From contig SVSS01000002.1 in assembly GCA_015064185.1 (NCBI GenBank), positions 1-64,000 on the forward strand: a stretch of 64,000 nt of DNA, in the 5' to 3' direction. This DNA comes from Oscillospiraceae bacterium. Lineage in GTDB: Bacteria > Bacillota > Clostridia > Oscillospirales > CAG-272. The notes beneath the pieces are model-generated. The model searched no databases. It saw nothing but the letters and a program-made list of their open reading frames with translations, and had not been told where the DNA came from. This document shows positions 16,273 through 24,652 of the stretch, piece after piece. The position numbers and the translations under genes were made by a program. Position 1 is the first letter of the stretch; every line of letters begins with the position of its first letter.

Positions 16273-17886
16273 ATGAAAAAGAAAATCACACTTTTATTAA
16301 CATTAATACTTGTCCTTTTATGCTCCGTATGCTTATTTGTCGGTTGCGATGAAACGCCCGACAATATAGGTGGAAGCGGTAACGGCGGCGGAACTACTCA
16401 AACGCCGAGCGGAGGCACTTCCGAAGGTGCGGGAGATAACACAAATAGCAATGCGCCTATTACATTAAAGAACACGGGATTTGATAAAAACAATTCCGCA
16501 AGCCTCACTGTTTCAGGGCAAACGGAGATTTTTTCCTTTGCCGATAATATAACCGCAAACAACGGCTACTCATATCGTATATATTTGAGTGCTGATTGTG
16601 CAGAAGCATCGGTAATTGATAGCAATTATGATGGCTTGGACTATGGTAAAAACTATTATTATATAAAAGCCACAAAAGGTGCTGATACCAAGCAGTACAC
16701 TCTGTGTGTTGTTAGAGAAAAATATCTAACGGTTACATTTGATTTTGGTGATGGAACAGAAAATGAAACTGTTTCGGTGTTATATGGTGACACTGTTAAT
16801 CCTCCTGCCAGAGTACCTAATCCTGTTGGATACACCTTCAAAGGGTGGAACTTTGATTTTACAAAAGGTATAACCGATGATACCACTATTGGTATTATGT
16901 GTCAGGTCAATAGCTATACTTGTACCCTTGATTATAATTATGACATCCCTGATGATACTAAAACAGTTTTTTATGATGCGATTACATACTTGGGGACTCC
17001 CTCGCGGGCGAACCATAGATTTTTAGGGTGGTATTATAACGGCACCAAGGTAGAAAGCAACACGAAATGGAAATATGCCGAGGATATTACTCTTGTTGCA
17101 GAGTGGGAATTTATAGGCACAGAGGGGTTGACTTTTAGCAAAATTGATGGCCGAGATGCATACAGTGTTGGTTTTGGCACAAAAGCGACAGAGGCAAGTG
17201 AGGTAATCATTCCAGACACATATAATGGAATGCCTGTAGTAAAAATGTCTTCTCCTATGTTCTGCGAATTCACTAAAATTACGCTACCGAAGAACTTGGA
17301 ATATTTGCCAAGGTTTCAATACTGCTATAATTTGAGAGAGATTGTTATTCCTAAAACCGTTACCGAAACGGCGCATAATGCTTTTAGCGGTTGTAGCTCA
17401 TTACAAAACATTACATTTGAAAATGGTGGAACGGCATTGACATTAGGAGTACAGATATTCCAAAACTGCACTTCGCTTTCGTCCATTACGCTGCCTGACC
17501 ACTTAACTGACATCGGGTTGTATCCGTTTGATGGGTGTTCCTCTTTGAGTAGTATAAATGTTTCCGATAATGCTACAAACTTTAAGTCTGTTGATGGTGT
17601 TTTGTACTCAAAAGATATGAAAACCATTTACGCATATCCTCCCGCAAAACTTGGCACGACTTATACGTTGGATGGCGTTTCAAAGATTTTTGATGGTGCA
17701 TTCGATAGTCATTATTTGACCACATTAAATATTAAAAACTTTGGTGTCGCATTTAATATCGGCAACGTAGCTTTTTCGGGTTGCACCCAGCTTACCACAA
17801 TAAATTTTTATGGAACGGAAGAGCAGCTCGGTTTTAGCCAACACGCACAAGTTTCTTCTTCAATAACAATAAATTACTTGGGTTAG
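16273..17886 (+). CDS. BspA-like leucine-rich-repeat surface lipoprotein
   Basis: 537 residues. The signal peptide ends at the lipobox CLFVGC (Cys25), followed by a Gly/Thr-rich linker (35-60). Around residues 155-260 are Listeria-Bacteroides-type repeats (YTFKGWNFD, HRFLGWYYNG). From about 290 on are LRR_5/BspA repeats: AFSGCSSLQNITF, IFQNCTSLSSITLP, PFDGCSSLSSINV, AFSGCTQLTTINF. Such proteins are displayed on the surface of gut bacteria and bind proteins or glycans. It is the last gene of the cargo operon. A second BspA-like lipoprotein occurs on the chromosome at 54,254. Confidence 0.82.
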   Translation: MKKKITLLLTLILVLLCSVCLFVGCDETPDNIGGSGNGGGTTQTPSGGTSEGAGDNTNSNAPITLKNTGFDKNNSASLTVSGQTEIFSFADNITANNGYSYRIYLSADCAEASVIDSNYDGLDYGKNYYYIKATKGADTKQYTLCVVREKYLTVTFDFGDGTENETVSVLYGDTVNPPARVPNPVGYTFKGWNFDFTKGITDDTTIGIMCQVNSYTCTLDYNYDIPDDTKTVFYDAITYLGTPSRANHRFLGWYYNGTKVESNTKWKYAEDITLVAEWEFIGTEGLTFSKIDGRDAYSVGFGTKATEASEVIIPDTYNGMPVVKMSSPMFCEFTKITLPKNLEYLPRFQYCYNLREIVIPKTVTETAHNAFSGCSSLQNITFENGGTALTLGVQIFQNCTSLSSITLPDHLTDIGLYPFDGCSSLSSINVSDNATNFKSVDGVLYSKDMKTIYAYPPAKLGTTYTLDGVSKIFDGAFDSHYLTTLNIKNFGVAFNIGNVAFSGCTQLTTINFYGTEEQLGFSQHAQVSSSITINYLG

Positions 17887-17972
17887 ACTTATTGTTAAAA
17901 TTGAACCCTTTTACCGAAAATGAAACCTTTTCGTAAAAGTGAAACTTGTATCATATAGTTAGTTACTCACAA

Positions 17973-18004
17973 TAAAAAAAGCCGCCTTGTGCGGCTTTTT
18001 TTAT
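17973..18004 (+). terminator. Terminator after the mobile-element cargo operon
   Basis: AAAAAAAGCCGC-CTTGT-GCGGCTTTTTTT is a strong symmetrical hairpin. A weaker hairpin (TTTTACCGAAAA with TTTTCGTAAAA, 17,909-17,938) precedes it. The sequence right of the terminator reads into an inverted tRNA-end-like segment, as also happens beside the tRNA-Ala gene. Confidence 0.85.
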
Positions 18005-18005
18005 T

Positions 18006-18130
18006 GGTGGATCCGAGGCTCAGAGTTGAACTCTGCAAGGTGCAGGAAAACTATAAAATTTGAAGTTGAAAGGTGCACCTTGCCATTTGCCGCAGGGCGG
18101 CAAATAAATCGATATCTCCTCGGATCCACC
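18006..18130. repeat. 125-bp cloverleaf-like element with 13-bp terminal inverted repeat
   Basis: GGTGGATCCGAGG (18,006-18,018) pairs perfectly with CCTCGGATCCACC (18,118-18,130). Inside are three hairpins: CAGAG-TTGAA-CTCTG (18,021-18,035), GCAAGGTGCA with TGCACCTTGC (18,035-18,044 / 18,074-18,083), and ATTTGCCGC-AGG-GCGGCAAAT (18,085-18,105). The left end read backwards looks like a tRNA T-arm plus acceptor ending CCACCA. It fills most of the gap between 17,887 and 18,267 and holds no gene. It may be a small mobile structure, an attachment-site scar or an untranslated RNA. The fold is visible; the role is not. Confidence 0.6.
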
Positions 18131-18215
18131 GGCGGAAAGTTCCGCTAAACTTCCCCCCGCGAGGGCAGTACGATTGACATGTGATAAAAAATATCTTTAC
18201 TTTCGTAAATATATA

Positions 18216-18244
18216 TTGACATATTGGTTCTTTTGTGATATTAT
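18216..18244 (+). promoter_or_regulatory. Consensus-like promoter of the orphan XRE gene
   Basis: TTGACA, a 17-base spacer, TATTAT; the ATG follows 24 bases later with an AAGGCGG-type ribosome site. Confidence 0.8.
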
Positions 18245-18267
18245 ATTATCAGAAAGGCGGTGAAGGT

Positions 18268-18879
18268 ATGTATATCGATTATAGCAAATTATGGAAATTG
18301 TTGATCGACAAAGGCATGAGCAAAACCGATTTGAAGGATATTACCGGAATCAGTTCAAGAGTATTGGCAAAATTATCAAAGAATGATACGGTTACCACCG
18401 ATACAATCGCCAGAATTTGCTCCGCACTGAACTGTGATGTGAGTGACATTATGGAATGTGCCAGCGAGGAGCGGCTATCCGTATATTCTGCCTACAAAAG
18501 ATATGGAAAATGCGTGGCGGAAAATAAGTTATTTAAGACGGTTCAATTTACAATAGACAGTCAAAAATACACGGTTTATCAATCAAAACAGATTGCAACC
18601 AAGGCAACCCATATTTGCTGTAACGAGGATGGGGCGATATACTGGGAACAAATTTTCGCCATTGGAACCGTTGCCACCACATCCGAAAAGAAACTCTTGA
18701 TCAAGCCTTGTCTAAGAAACGACGAGATCTCGATTGTGTTGATCAAGGGAAAACCGGGCGTTATTGTTGGGCTTGATGAGAACGGTTTTATTTCGAGCAG
18801 AGGCGTTCGAAAAAAACAATCTGATATTTATGTTATGTCTGAAGCTGCGTTCAAGCTGTTCGTTCCTCAAGTATTTTAA
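18268..18879 (+). CDS. XRE-type HTH protein with unknown C-terminal domain
   Basis: 203 residues from the ATG at 18,268. Residues 5-68 (LWKLLIDKGMSKTDLKDITG, then VTTDTIARICSALNCDVSDI) match the small Cro/C1-type HTH often found beside restriction-modification or mobile genes in Firmicutes. Residues 75-203 form a second, compact domain (QKYTVYQSKQIATKATHICC, EKKLLIKPCLRNDEISIVLI) that I do not recognise. No partner gene is adjacent: an element scar lies on the left and a gene fragment on the right. It may be a leftover regulator from another insertion. Confidence 0.7.
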   Translation: MYIDYSKLWKLLIDKGMSKTDLKDITGISSRVLAKLSKNDTVTTDTIARICSALNCDVSDIMECASEERLSVYSAYKRYGKCVAENKLFKTVQFTIDSQKYTVYQSKQIATKATHICCNEDGAIYWEQIFAIGTVATTSEKKLLIKPCLRNDEISIVLIKGKPGVIVGLDENGFISSRGVRKKQSDIYVMSEAAFKLFVPQVF

Positions 18880-18891
18880 ATTTGTATTATT

Positions 18892-19206
18892 TTATCACCC
18901 GACAGTACACCTAAAAGGTGTAACACATTACTAGAAATTTGCCTTTGCTGTGAAAACGGCAAGGTCTATATGAACTATGACGACGCAAGAATTGAGTTTA
19001 ACGACGGTACGATTCTTTCTACAACACAGGATGCAGGCGATATCCATTATGAGGATGGAAAGGACTATTGGGGCTTCCAACATATCCGCCAGATCGCCGA
19101 TTTCTATGATGCCGTAGAAAATGACCGAGAACCGTTTATCAGCGGTAGGGAAGCGCTGAAAATTCAAAAATTGATTTGTAAGATCTACGAAAAGGGTAGA
19201 TGGTAA
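18892..19206 (+). pseudogene. C-terminal remnant of a Gfo/Idh/MocA-family oxidoreductase
   Basis: The recognisable part (from about 18,950) reads NGKVYMNYDDARIEFNDGT, then HIRQIADFYDAVENDREPFI and GREALKIQKLICKIYEKGRW, the standard C-terminal end of Gfo/Idh/MocA dehydrogenases (RQIxDFxxAIxxxREPxxxGxExxKxxxLIxxIYxS). The N-terminal NAD-binding Rossmann domain and catalytic region, about 250 residues, are missing and there is no ribosome site. It is a decayed stub left by deletion or insertion next to the mobile-element boundary. Confidence 0.75.
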
Positions 19207-19209
19207 TAC

Positions 19210-19246
19210 AAAAAAACGCGGGATGCCTTGCATCTCGCGTTTTTTC
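19210..19246 (+). terminator. Terminator after the oxidoreductase remnant
   Basis: AAAAAACGCGGGATG and CATCTCGCGTTTTTT flank a short loop. It is strong, with A and T runs on both sides, and insulates hpt from the element. Confidence 0.85.
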
Positions 19247-19280
19247 ATTCACAAAACCTGTATTTTTTTGTAAAAAAGTG

Positions 19281-19309
19281 TTGAAAATGTGATTATTGTA
19301 TGATATAAT
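19281..19309 (+). promoter_or_regulatory. Promoter of hpt
   Basis: TTGAAA, a 17-base spacer and TATAAT, ending 34 bases before the hpt ATG. No purine riboswitch fold was seen in the short leader. Confidence 0.75.
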
Positions 19310-19343
19310 TTTTACAAGATGTAAAAACAAAGGAATTTAATGT

Positions 19344-19907
19344 ATGAAACCAATTTGTTCCGTTCAAGATTTTAATGCACGCATCAAGCGCGTGCTTGTG
19401 ACCAAAGAGGAGATCGATGCCGCCATTTCAAAGGCGGGAAAAGAGATCGATAAGATATATGACGGTCGCCCTATTTTGCTTGTCAGCATCCTTAAGGGCG
19501 CGTTTGTGTTTATGGCTGATCTTTGCCGCGCCGTAAGCGTGCCGTGCGAGATCGGTTTTATGTGCGCAAAAAGCTATTATGAGGGCACGGTTTCAACAGG
19601 TGTTGTAAACATCACAATGGATCTTGATCAGGATATCAGCAAATACCACGTGGTGATCGTGGAGGATATCATTGATACGGGCAGAACACTTTCCGACATT
19701 GTAAAGCTGTTGCAGACGCGCAATCCCTTGTCGCTGCACGTTATTACGCTGCTTGATAAGCCCTCGCGCCGCCTTGTGGATTTTAAGGCGGATATCTCAC
19801 TCTTTACCATTCCCGATCATTTTGTGATCGGTTATGGGCTCGATTGCGGCGAGCATTTCCGCAATCTGCCGTATATAGCAGAATATCAAGAAAAGGAAGG
19901 GAATTGA
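19344..19907 (+). CDS. hpt: Hypoxanthine phosphoribosyltransferase
   Basis: 187 residues, normal family length. It converts hypoxanthine (and guanine) plus PRPP to IMP or GMP in purine salvage. The PRPP-binding loop VVIVEDIIDTGRTL (about 105-118) is intact, as are LVSILKGAFVFMADL (PPi loop region) and the late motif FVIGYGLDCGEHFRNLPYI near the C-terminus. The next gene, starting one base after its stop, is a purine permease, so uptake and salvage are coupled in one operon. Confidence 0.93.
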   Translation: MKPICSVQDFNARIKRVLVTKEEIDAAISKAGKEIDKIYDGRPILLVSILKGAFVFMADLCRAVSVPCEIGFMCAKSYYEGTVSTGVVNITMDLDQDISKYHVVIVEDIIDTGRTLSDIVKLLQTRNPLSLHVITLLDKPSRRLVDFKADISLFTIPDHFVIGYGLDCGEHFRNLPYIAEYQEKEGN

Positions 19908-19908
19908 C

Positions 19909-21354
19909 ATGCAAAAGTTTCTCAACAAGTTCTTCAAGCTTGAAGAAAAAGGCACCACCGTGCGCATCGAGCTCATTGCGGGCTTAACCACCTTTATGGC
20001 GATGGCGTACATCCTCATGGTTAACCCCGGAATGTTTGCGGATCCGTTTGGCGACGGCACCAACGTGCTCGGTGTTAGCTTTGGCGCAATTTACATTGCC
20101 ACCGCACTCTCCGCCGTGGTCGGCACAGTCCTCATCGGTCTTCTTTCCAATCTCCCGCTTGCCCAGGCATCCGGCATGGGTCTTAACGCATTCTTCGTTT
20201 ATACCGTTTGTGTAGGGCTCGGCTTTAGCTATGCGAATGCTCTCGTGTTCTGTCTGATCGACGGTCTTATCTTCATCGCGCTTACCATTACGGGTCTGCG
20301 CCGCCTGATCTTCGAGGCAGTGCCCGCCGCCGTTAAGGCAGCGATCCCTGCAGGTATCGGTCTGTTTATTGCGTTCCTTGGCCTGCAAAACGCAAAAATC
20401 GTTATTCCCAGCACCTCAACCGGTGTTACCATGAACACCTTTAACCTCCTTGGTGATGCTACCTGGGGCAGCATTATGCCTATGCTCATCACCATTGCGG
20501 CTGTTATTGCCATTGCTGTTATGTCCAAGAAGGGCGTAAAGGGCGCTATTTTGTGGAGCATTCTCGGTGCCGCAGTTCTTTACTACGCACTTGGCTTTAC
20601 CGTTCCCGGCTTCTATGACGGCTTCTGGGCAAGCATTACCCTGAACCCCTTTGATGCGTTCAAGGATTTCGGTACGCAGGCAGTAGGTAAGGTGTTTACC
20701 GAGGGCTTTAACTTTGACGCATATCTTGCCGGCGAGGGTCGTTCTGTTGGCGGTCTTATCATTGCCTTCGTTACCACCTCTCTTGCATTCTGCATGGTTG
20801 ATATGTTTGATACCATGGGTACGCTCTACGGCGCTTGCCGCGGCGGTAACCTGCTGGTGAAAAACGAGGCTGGCGAGCTTGAGGTTCCCAATATGGATAA
20901 GGCAATGCTTGCCGATGCAGTTGCTACCACCACCGGTGCAATCTGCGGTACCTCTACCGTTACTACCTTTGTAGAGTCCTCTGCAGGCGTGGGTGCCGGC
21001 GGTCGTACGGGTCTTTCCTCCATGTTTACGGCTGCAATGTTCTTTATCGCGCTCTTCCTTGCTCCCGTTGCTTCTCTTATTCCTGCTTGCGCATACGCAG
21101 CAGCTCTCATTTACGTTGGCATTTTGATGATCGGTTGTGTAAAGGATATCGACTGGGCTGACCCCTCTGTTTCCTTGCCCTCGTTCCTTACCATCGTAAT
21201 GATGCCCTTCACCTACAACATTTCTTACGGTATCGCCTTCGGTCTGATTTCTCATATCGCTGTGAAGGCATTTACCGGCAAGATCAAGGAAGTGAAGCTC
21301 GGCACTTGGGTTGTGGCTGTGCTCTTTGCCGCAATGTTCTTCCTGACGCACTAA
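19909..21354 (+). CDS. NCS2-family purine permease (AdeQ/PbuG-like)
   Basis: 481 residues with about a dozen transmembrane segments. It has the family hallmarks IRIELIAGLTTFMAMAYIL near the N-terminus, LAQASGMGLNAFF, and the half-helix substrate motif GTSTVTTFVESSAGVGAGGR (about residues 345-364). The family imports adenine, guanine or hypoxanthine by proton symport. It directly follows hpt, pointing to hypoxanthine/guanine as substrate. A terminator follows. Confidence 0.9.
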   Translation: MQKFLNKFFKLEEKGTTVRIELIAGLTTFMAMAYILMVNPGMFADPFGDGTNVLGVSFGAIYIATALSAVVGTVLIGLLSNLPLAQASGMGLNAFFVYTVCVGLGFSYANALVFCLIDGLIFIALTITGLRRLIFEAVPAAVKAAIPAGIGLFIAFLGLQNAKIVIPSTSTGVTMNTFNLLGDATWGSIMPMLITIAAVIAIAVMSKKGVKGAILWSILGAAVLYYALGFTVPGFYDGFWASITLNPFDAFKDFGTQAVGKVFTEGFNFDAYLAGEGRSVGGLIIAFVTTSLAFCMVDMFDTMGTLYGACRGGNLLVKNEAGELEVPNMDKAMLADAVATTTGAICGTSTVTTFVESSAGVGAGGRTGLSSMFTAAMFFIALFLAPVASLIPACAYAAALIYVGILMIGCVKDIDWADPSVSLPSFLTIVMMPFTYNISYGIAFGLISHIAVKAFTGKIKEVKLGTWVVAVLFAAMFFLTH

Positions 21355-21366
21355 TCCTTAGTTAAT

Positions 21367-21406
21367 AAAAAAATCGGCAGAGGAAAACTCTCTGCCGATT
21401 TTTTTA
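21367..21406 (+). terminator. Terminator of the hpt-permease operon
   Basis: AAAAAAATCGGCAGAG and CTCTGCCGATTTTTTT around a GAAAA-type loop; a strong symmetrical hairpin. Confidence 0.9.
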
Positions 21407-21435
21407 TATCTTTGACAATATTTTTTCGATTTTTG

Positions 21436-21463
21436 TTGAAATAGAGGAAAAATGTGGTATACT
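21436..21463 (+). promoter_or_regulatory. Promoter of glnA
   Basis: TTGAAA, a 16-base spacer and TATACT, about 64 bases before the glnA start. No GlnR-type TGTNA inverted repeat was recognised. Confidence 0.6.
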
Positions 21464-21526
21464 ATATAAGTAGGGCAATCCTATTGCAAGGCAAATTTTC
21501 AATTTTACATGAAACGGAGAGTTTTT

Positions 21527-22951
21527 ATGAACAAACAGGTAGAAAAGGTCATGCAGCTCATCAAGGAGCACGACATTAAAATGATCGACTTTAAAATGGT
21601 CGATATCAACGGTCAGTACCGTCACGTGACGATCCCCGCAGAGAATTTCTCTGAGGATACGATGAAAAGCGGTATCGGCTTTGACGCCTCGAACTACGGC
21701 TATGCCGTGGTAGAGAAGAGCGACATGGTCTTTATCCCCGATCCCGCAACTGCTGTGGTCGATCCCTTCTGCTCTATCCCCACGCTTTCCATGACGGGTA
21801 ATGCGATGATCATCGATACACCCGAAAACCGTCCCTTGCCGCAGTACCCGCGTAACATCGTGCGTGCCGCAGTGCAGTATATGAAGGATCTGGGTGTTGC
21901 CGATGAGATGAAGATCCTGCCCGAGTTTGAGTTCTATCTCTTCGATAACGTTGGCTGGGAGGTCAGCGGCCGCGAGATCAGCGCAACCGTTGATGCACAG
22001 CAGTCCTATTGGAACAGCGCAACCGAGGGTCTTGGTGTTGTTGTTCCCAAGCAAAAGAATTACCACATCGCCAAGCCCTTTGATATTTCCTACGAGTGCC
22101 GTTCCGAGATGTGCATGCTGATGAAGGAAATGGGCATTGACATCAACTATCATCACCCCGAGGTTGCGGCGTCGGGTCAGTTTGAGATCGAGCCCCAGCT
22201 CGGCGAGGTCGTGCATATGGCAGATGCCACGATGATGATCAAATATATCATTCACAATACGGCACTCAAGTACGGCAAGAGCGCTACCTTTATGCCTAAG
22301 CCCATTTACGGCGAGGCAGGCAGCGGTATGCACGTGCATATGCTCCTGATGAAGGACGGTCAGCCCGTGTTCTCCGATGATAACGGTTACTCCAACCTCT
22401 CGAAGGAAGCGCACTGGTTTATGGGCGGTCTTCTTAAGCACATCGCTTCGCTTTGTGCCATTACCAACCCCAGCACCAACTCCTTTAAGCGTCTTGTCCC
22501 CGGCTTTGAGGCACCTGTAACCGTTGGCTACGCGACCTCTAACCGTTCGGCAGTTATCCGTATTCCTGCCTATGCTAAGAGCCCCGACAAGCGTCGCTTC
22601 GAGCTTCGTAACCCCGATGCAACCTGCAACCCCTACTTCTGCTACGCAGCAATTCTTATGGCAGGTCTTGACGGTATCAAGAATCAGATCGATCCCCATG
22701 CCGAGGGCTGGGGCCCCTACGATTTCAACCTTTATCACCTCTCCGATGAGGAGAAGAAGAAGCTCAAGGGTCTGCCCACCAGCTTGCCCGAGGCACTCGA
22801 TGCGCTTGAAGCGGATCACGACTACCTCACCGCAGGCGGCGTATTCCCCGAGCACCTTATCGAGAAATTTATTTCGATGAAGCGCGCTGAGTGCTCCGAG
22901 CTCTCCAAGATCCCGCATCCCGCAGAATTTGACCGTTATTACAATCTTTAA
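21527..22951 (+). CDS. glnA: Type I glutamine synthetase
   Basis: 474 residues from the ATG at 21,527, chosen because ACGGAGAG precedes it; an in-frame ATG at 21,509 overlaps that site. It makes glutamine from glutamate, ammonia and ATP. Visible motifs are LPEFEFYLFD (metal-binding glutamates), GSGMHVHML, and the RLVPGFEAPVTVGYATSNRS ATP/substrate loop. The loop that carries the adenylylated tyrosine in GSI-beta enzymes reads NLYHLS here, so adenylylation control is possible but not shown. It is monocistronic, with its own promoter and a convergent terminator. Confidence 0.93.
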   Translation: MNKQVEKVMQLIKEHDIKMIDFKMVDINGQYRHVTIPAENFSEDTMKSGIGFDASNYGYAVVEKSDMVFIPDPATAVVDPFCSIPTLSMTGNAMIIDTPENRPLPQYPRNIVRAAVQYMKDLGVADEMKILPEFEFYLFDNVGWEVSGREISATVDAQQSYWNSATEGLGVVVPKQKNYHIAKPFDISYECRSEMCMLMKEMGIDINYHHPEVAASGQFEIEPQLGEVVHMADATMMIKYIIHNTALKYGKSATFMPKPIYGEAGSGMHVHMLLMKDGQPVFSDDNGYSNLSKEAHWFMGGLLKHIASLCAITNPSTNSFKRLVPGFEAPVTVGYATSNRSAVIRIPAYAKSPDKRRFELRNPDATCNPYFCYAAILMAGLDGIKNQIDPHAEGWGPYDFNLYHLSDEEKKKLKGLPTSLPEALDALEADHDYLTAGGVFPEHLIEKFISMKRAECSELSKIPHPAEFDRYYNL

Positions 22952-22960
22952 TAAAGCAAA

Positions 22961-22997
22961 AGGGACAAAGAGCGCAGCTCTTTGTCCCTATTTTTTA
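22961..22997. terminator. Bidirectional terminator between glnA and the beta-CASP gene
   Basis: AGGGACAAAGAGC-GCA-GCTCTTTGTCCCT, a perfect 13-bp stem followed by ATTTTTT on the plus strand. It serves both convergent genes; the minus gene ends within it. Confidence 0.88.
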
Positions 22998-24596
22998 TTT
23001 ATCCCATTTTTCGATCAACGCCTTGATTTGATCCGCAAGCCTTGCATTGTCCTTATTGGGACGTCCGTCTGCACGCTTGGCAAGTGCAAGCAACGCCTCG
23101 GCATTGGCAACCAAATTCGCGTGCACGCTCGATTTGCGCGATCTCGCCCTTGTCGCATCAACGGCGGGGATGCGGCGGCGCTCGGTGTAGGCGGTCATGG
23201 CACCGCTGCTAAGATCATATTCCGTGCCGCTGTTAGGCGCTTCTACGGCATAGCCACGGTCCCGTAGGGTGTCGCCCAGTGCCGCGATCGCCTCCTCATC
23301 TCCGTGATTGAGGAACACCGTTTTAGGCTTTCTTTCAAACGCCGCAAGCCAAGAGATCAAGCCATCCTTGTCAGCATGGCCGCTTGTGCCGCGCAGCGAT
23401 CTGATGCGTGCCTGTACAACGATCTCCTCTCCAAAAAGCTTCACGCGCTTCGCACCCTCTGTGAGCGCGCGTCCAAGCGTGCCCACCGCTTGATAGCCTA
23501 CAAACAGGATCAAATTCTTTTCCTGCCACAAATTATGCTTTAAATGATGACGCACACGCCCCGCCTCGCACATGCCGCTTGCCGAAATGATGACCTTGGG
23601 GTGCGGATCGGTGTTGATGCGTTTTGAGTCGTCTGCTGTGACCGCAAGCCGCAAATCATCGAAGCGAATGGGATCAACACCGGCACGGATCAGCGCCTGC
23701 GTTTCCTCATCAAAGCAAGTGGGATCGCATTTGGAGAAGATCTCGGTTGCTTCAATTGCAAGCGGGCTATCCACATAAACGGGGAATTTGGGGTGGCGTG
23801 TGAGCCCACGCGCCTTGATCTCGCGTATGGCATACAGCAGCTCCTGTGTACGACCAACCGCGAAGGAGGGAATGACCACGTTACCACCGCGGTCTATCGT
23901 TTCGTCAATAAGTCCTGCAAGCATTTCCACCGTGTCGGCGGCAGGAGCGTGTAAGCGGTTGCCGTAAGTGGATTCCAATACCAAATAATCGGCATCGGTA
24001 ACGGGCGTCGGATCCTTAATGATCGGTTGATCGGTGTTTCCCACATCTCCGCTGAATACGATTTTTTTGGTGGTATCGCCCTCGCGCAGCCAAAGCTCTA
24101 TCGCAGCAGAGCCAAGCAAATGCCCAATATCGGTAAAGCGCAGCTCTATACCCGCGGCTGCCGTGATCCTCTTGTCATACGGAACACCCTCAAGCAGGGA
24201 AATAGCGCCCATGGCGTCTTCTATGGTATAGGTAGGCGTAAAGTTATCCTCACCTGCACGCTGCGCCTTGCGGTTTTTCCATTCTGCCTCAAGCATTTGA
24301 ATGTGTGCACTGTCACGCAGCATGATGTCAGAAAGCCTTGCGGTTGCCTCGGTTGCGAAAATAATGCCACGAAAGCCCTCCTTGTAAAGGCGGGGAAGCA
24401 TGCCCGAGTGATCAATGTGGGCGTGCGTCAAAAACACCGCCTGTATTTCTCTGGCGGGCACGGGGAGCGCCACGTTTTGAAACACGTCGATCCCTTGCTC
24501 CATACCGCAGTCAACGAGATAGTATCTGCCACTGACCTCAAGCAGCGTGCAGCTGCCCGTTACCTCCTGAGCCGCGCCGATAAATTGTATTTTCAT
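22995..24596 (-). CDS. Beta-CASP metallo-beta-lactamase-fold RNA nuclease (YSH1-like)
   Basis: 533 residues from the ATG at 24,596, which has AAGGGGG just upstream. The metallo-beta-lactamase domain shows LTHAHIDHSGMLPRL (HxHxDH) and FSGDVGNTD; the beta-CASP part shows VIPSFAVGRTQELLY and PKVIISASGMCEAGRVRHHL; the end has the GTSGHADKDGL motif and LNHGDEEA. The family comprises RNA-processing endo/exonucleases related to eukaryotic CPSF73. It probably acts on RNA in the cytoplasm; the target is unknown. It has its own promoter, divergent from the transporter gene. Confidence 0.88.
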   Translation of the reverse strand: MKIQFIGAAQEVTGSCTLLEVSGRYYLVDCGMEQGIDVFQNVALPVPAREIQAVFLTHAHIDHSGMLPRLYKEGFRGIIFATEATARLSDIMLRDSAHIQMLEAEWKNRKAQRAGEDNFTPTYTIEDAMGAISLLEGVPYDKRITAAAGIELRFTDIGHLLGSAAIELWLREGDTTKKIVFSGDVGNTDQPIIKDPTPVTDADYLVLESTYGNRLHAPAADTVEMLAGLIDETIDRGGNVVIPSFAVGRTQELLYAIREIKARGLTRHPKFPVYVDSPLAIEATEIFSKCDPTCFDEETQALIRAGVDPIRFDDLRLAVTADDSKRINTDPHPKVIISASGMCEAGRVRHHLKHNLWQEKNLILFVGYQAVGTLGRALTEGAKRVKLFGEEIVVQARIRSLRGTSGHADKDGLISWLAAFERKPKTVFLNHGDEEAIAALGDTLRDRGYAVEAPNSGTEYDLSSGAMTAYTERRRIPAVDATRARSRKSSVHANLVANAEALLALAKRADGRPNKDNARLADQIKALIEKWDK

Positions 24597-24652
24597 TAAG
24601 ATCCCCCTTTCGCGTGCGCCCCGTAGGGCTTTGGGCTTAAATCTACAATTAT

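Noticed and set aside
19246-19343. Purine riboswitch before hpt
   Set aside because: The leader after the promoter is too short and shows no conserved junction core.
20416-21351. 311-residue open frame antisense to the purine permease
   Set aside because: His/Asn/Lys-rich mirror of a membrane protein; no signals of its own.
21404-22918. 504-residue open frame antisense to glnA
   Set aside because: It lies entirely opposite a clear glutamine synthetase, has no ribosome site or known domain, and is the usual mirror frame caused by codon bias.
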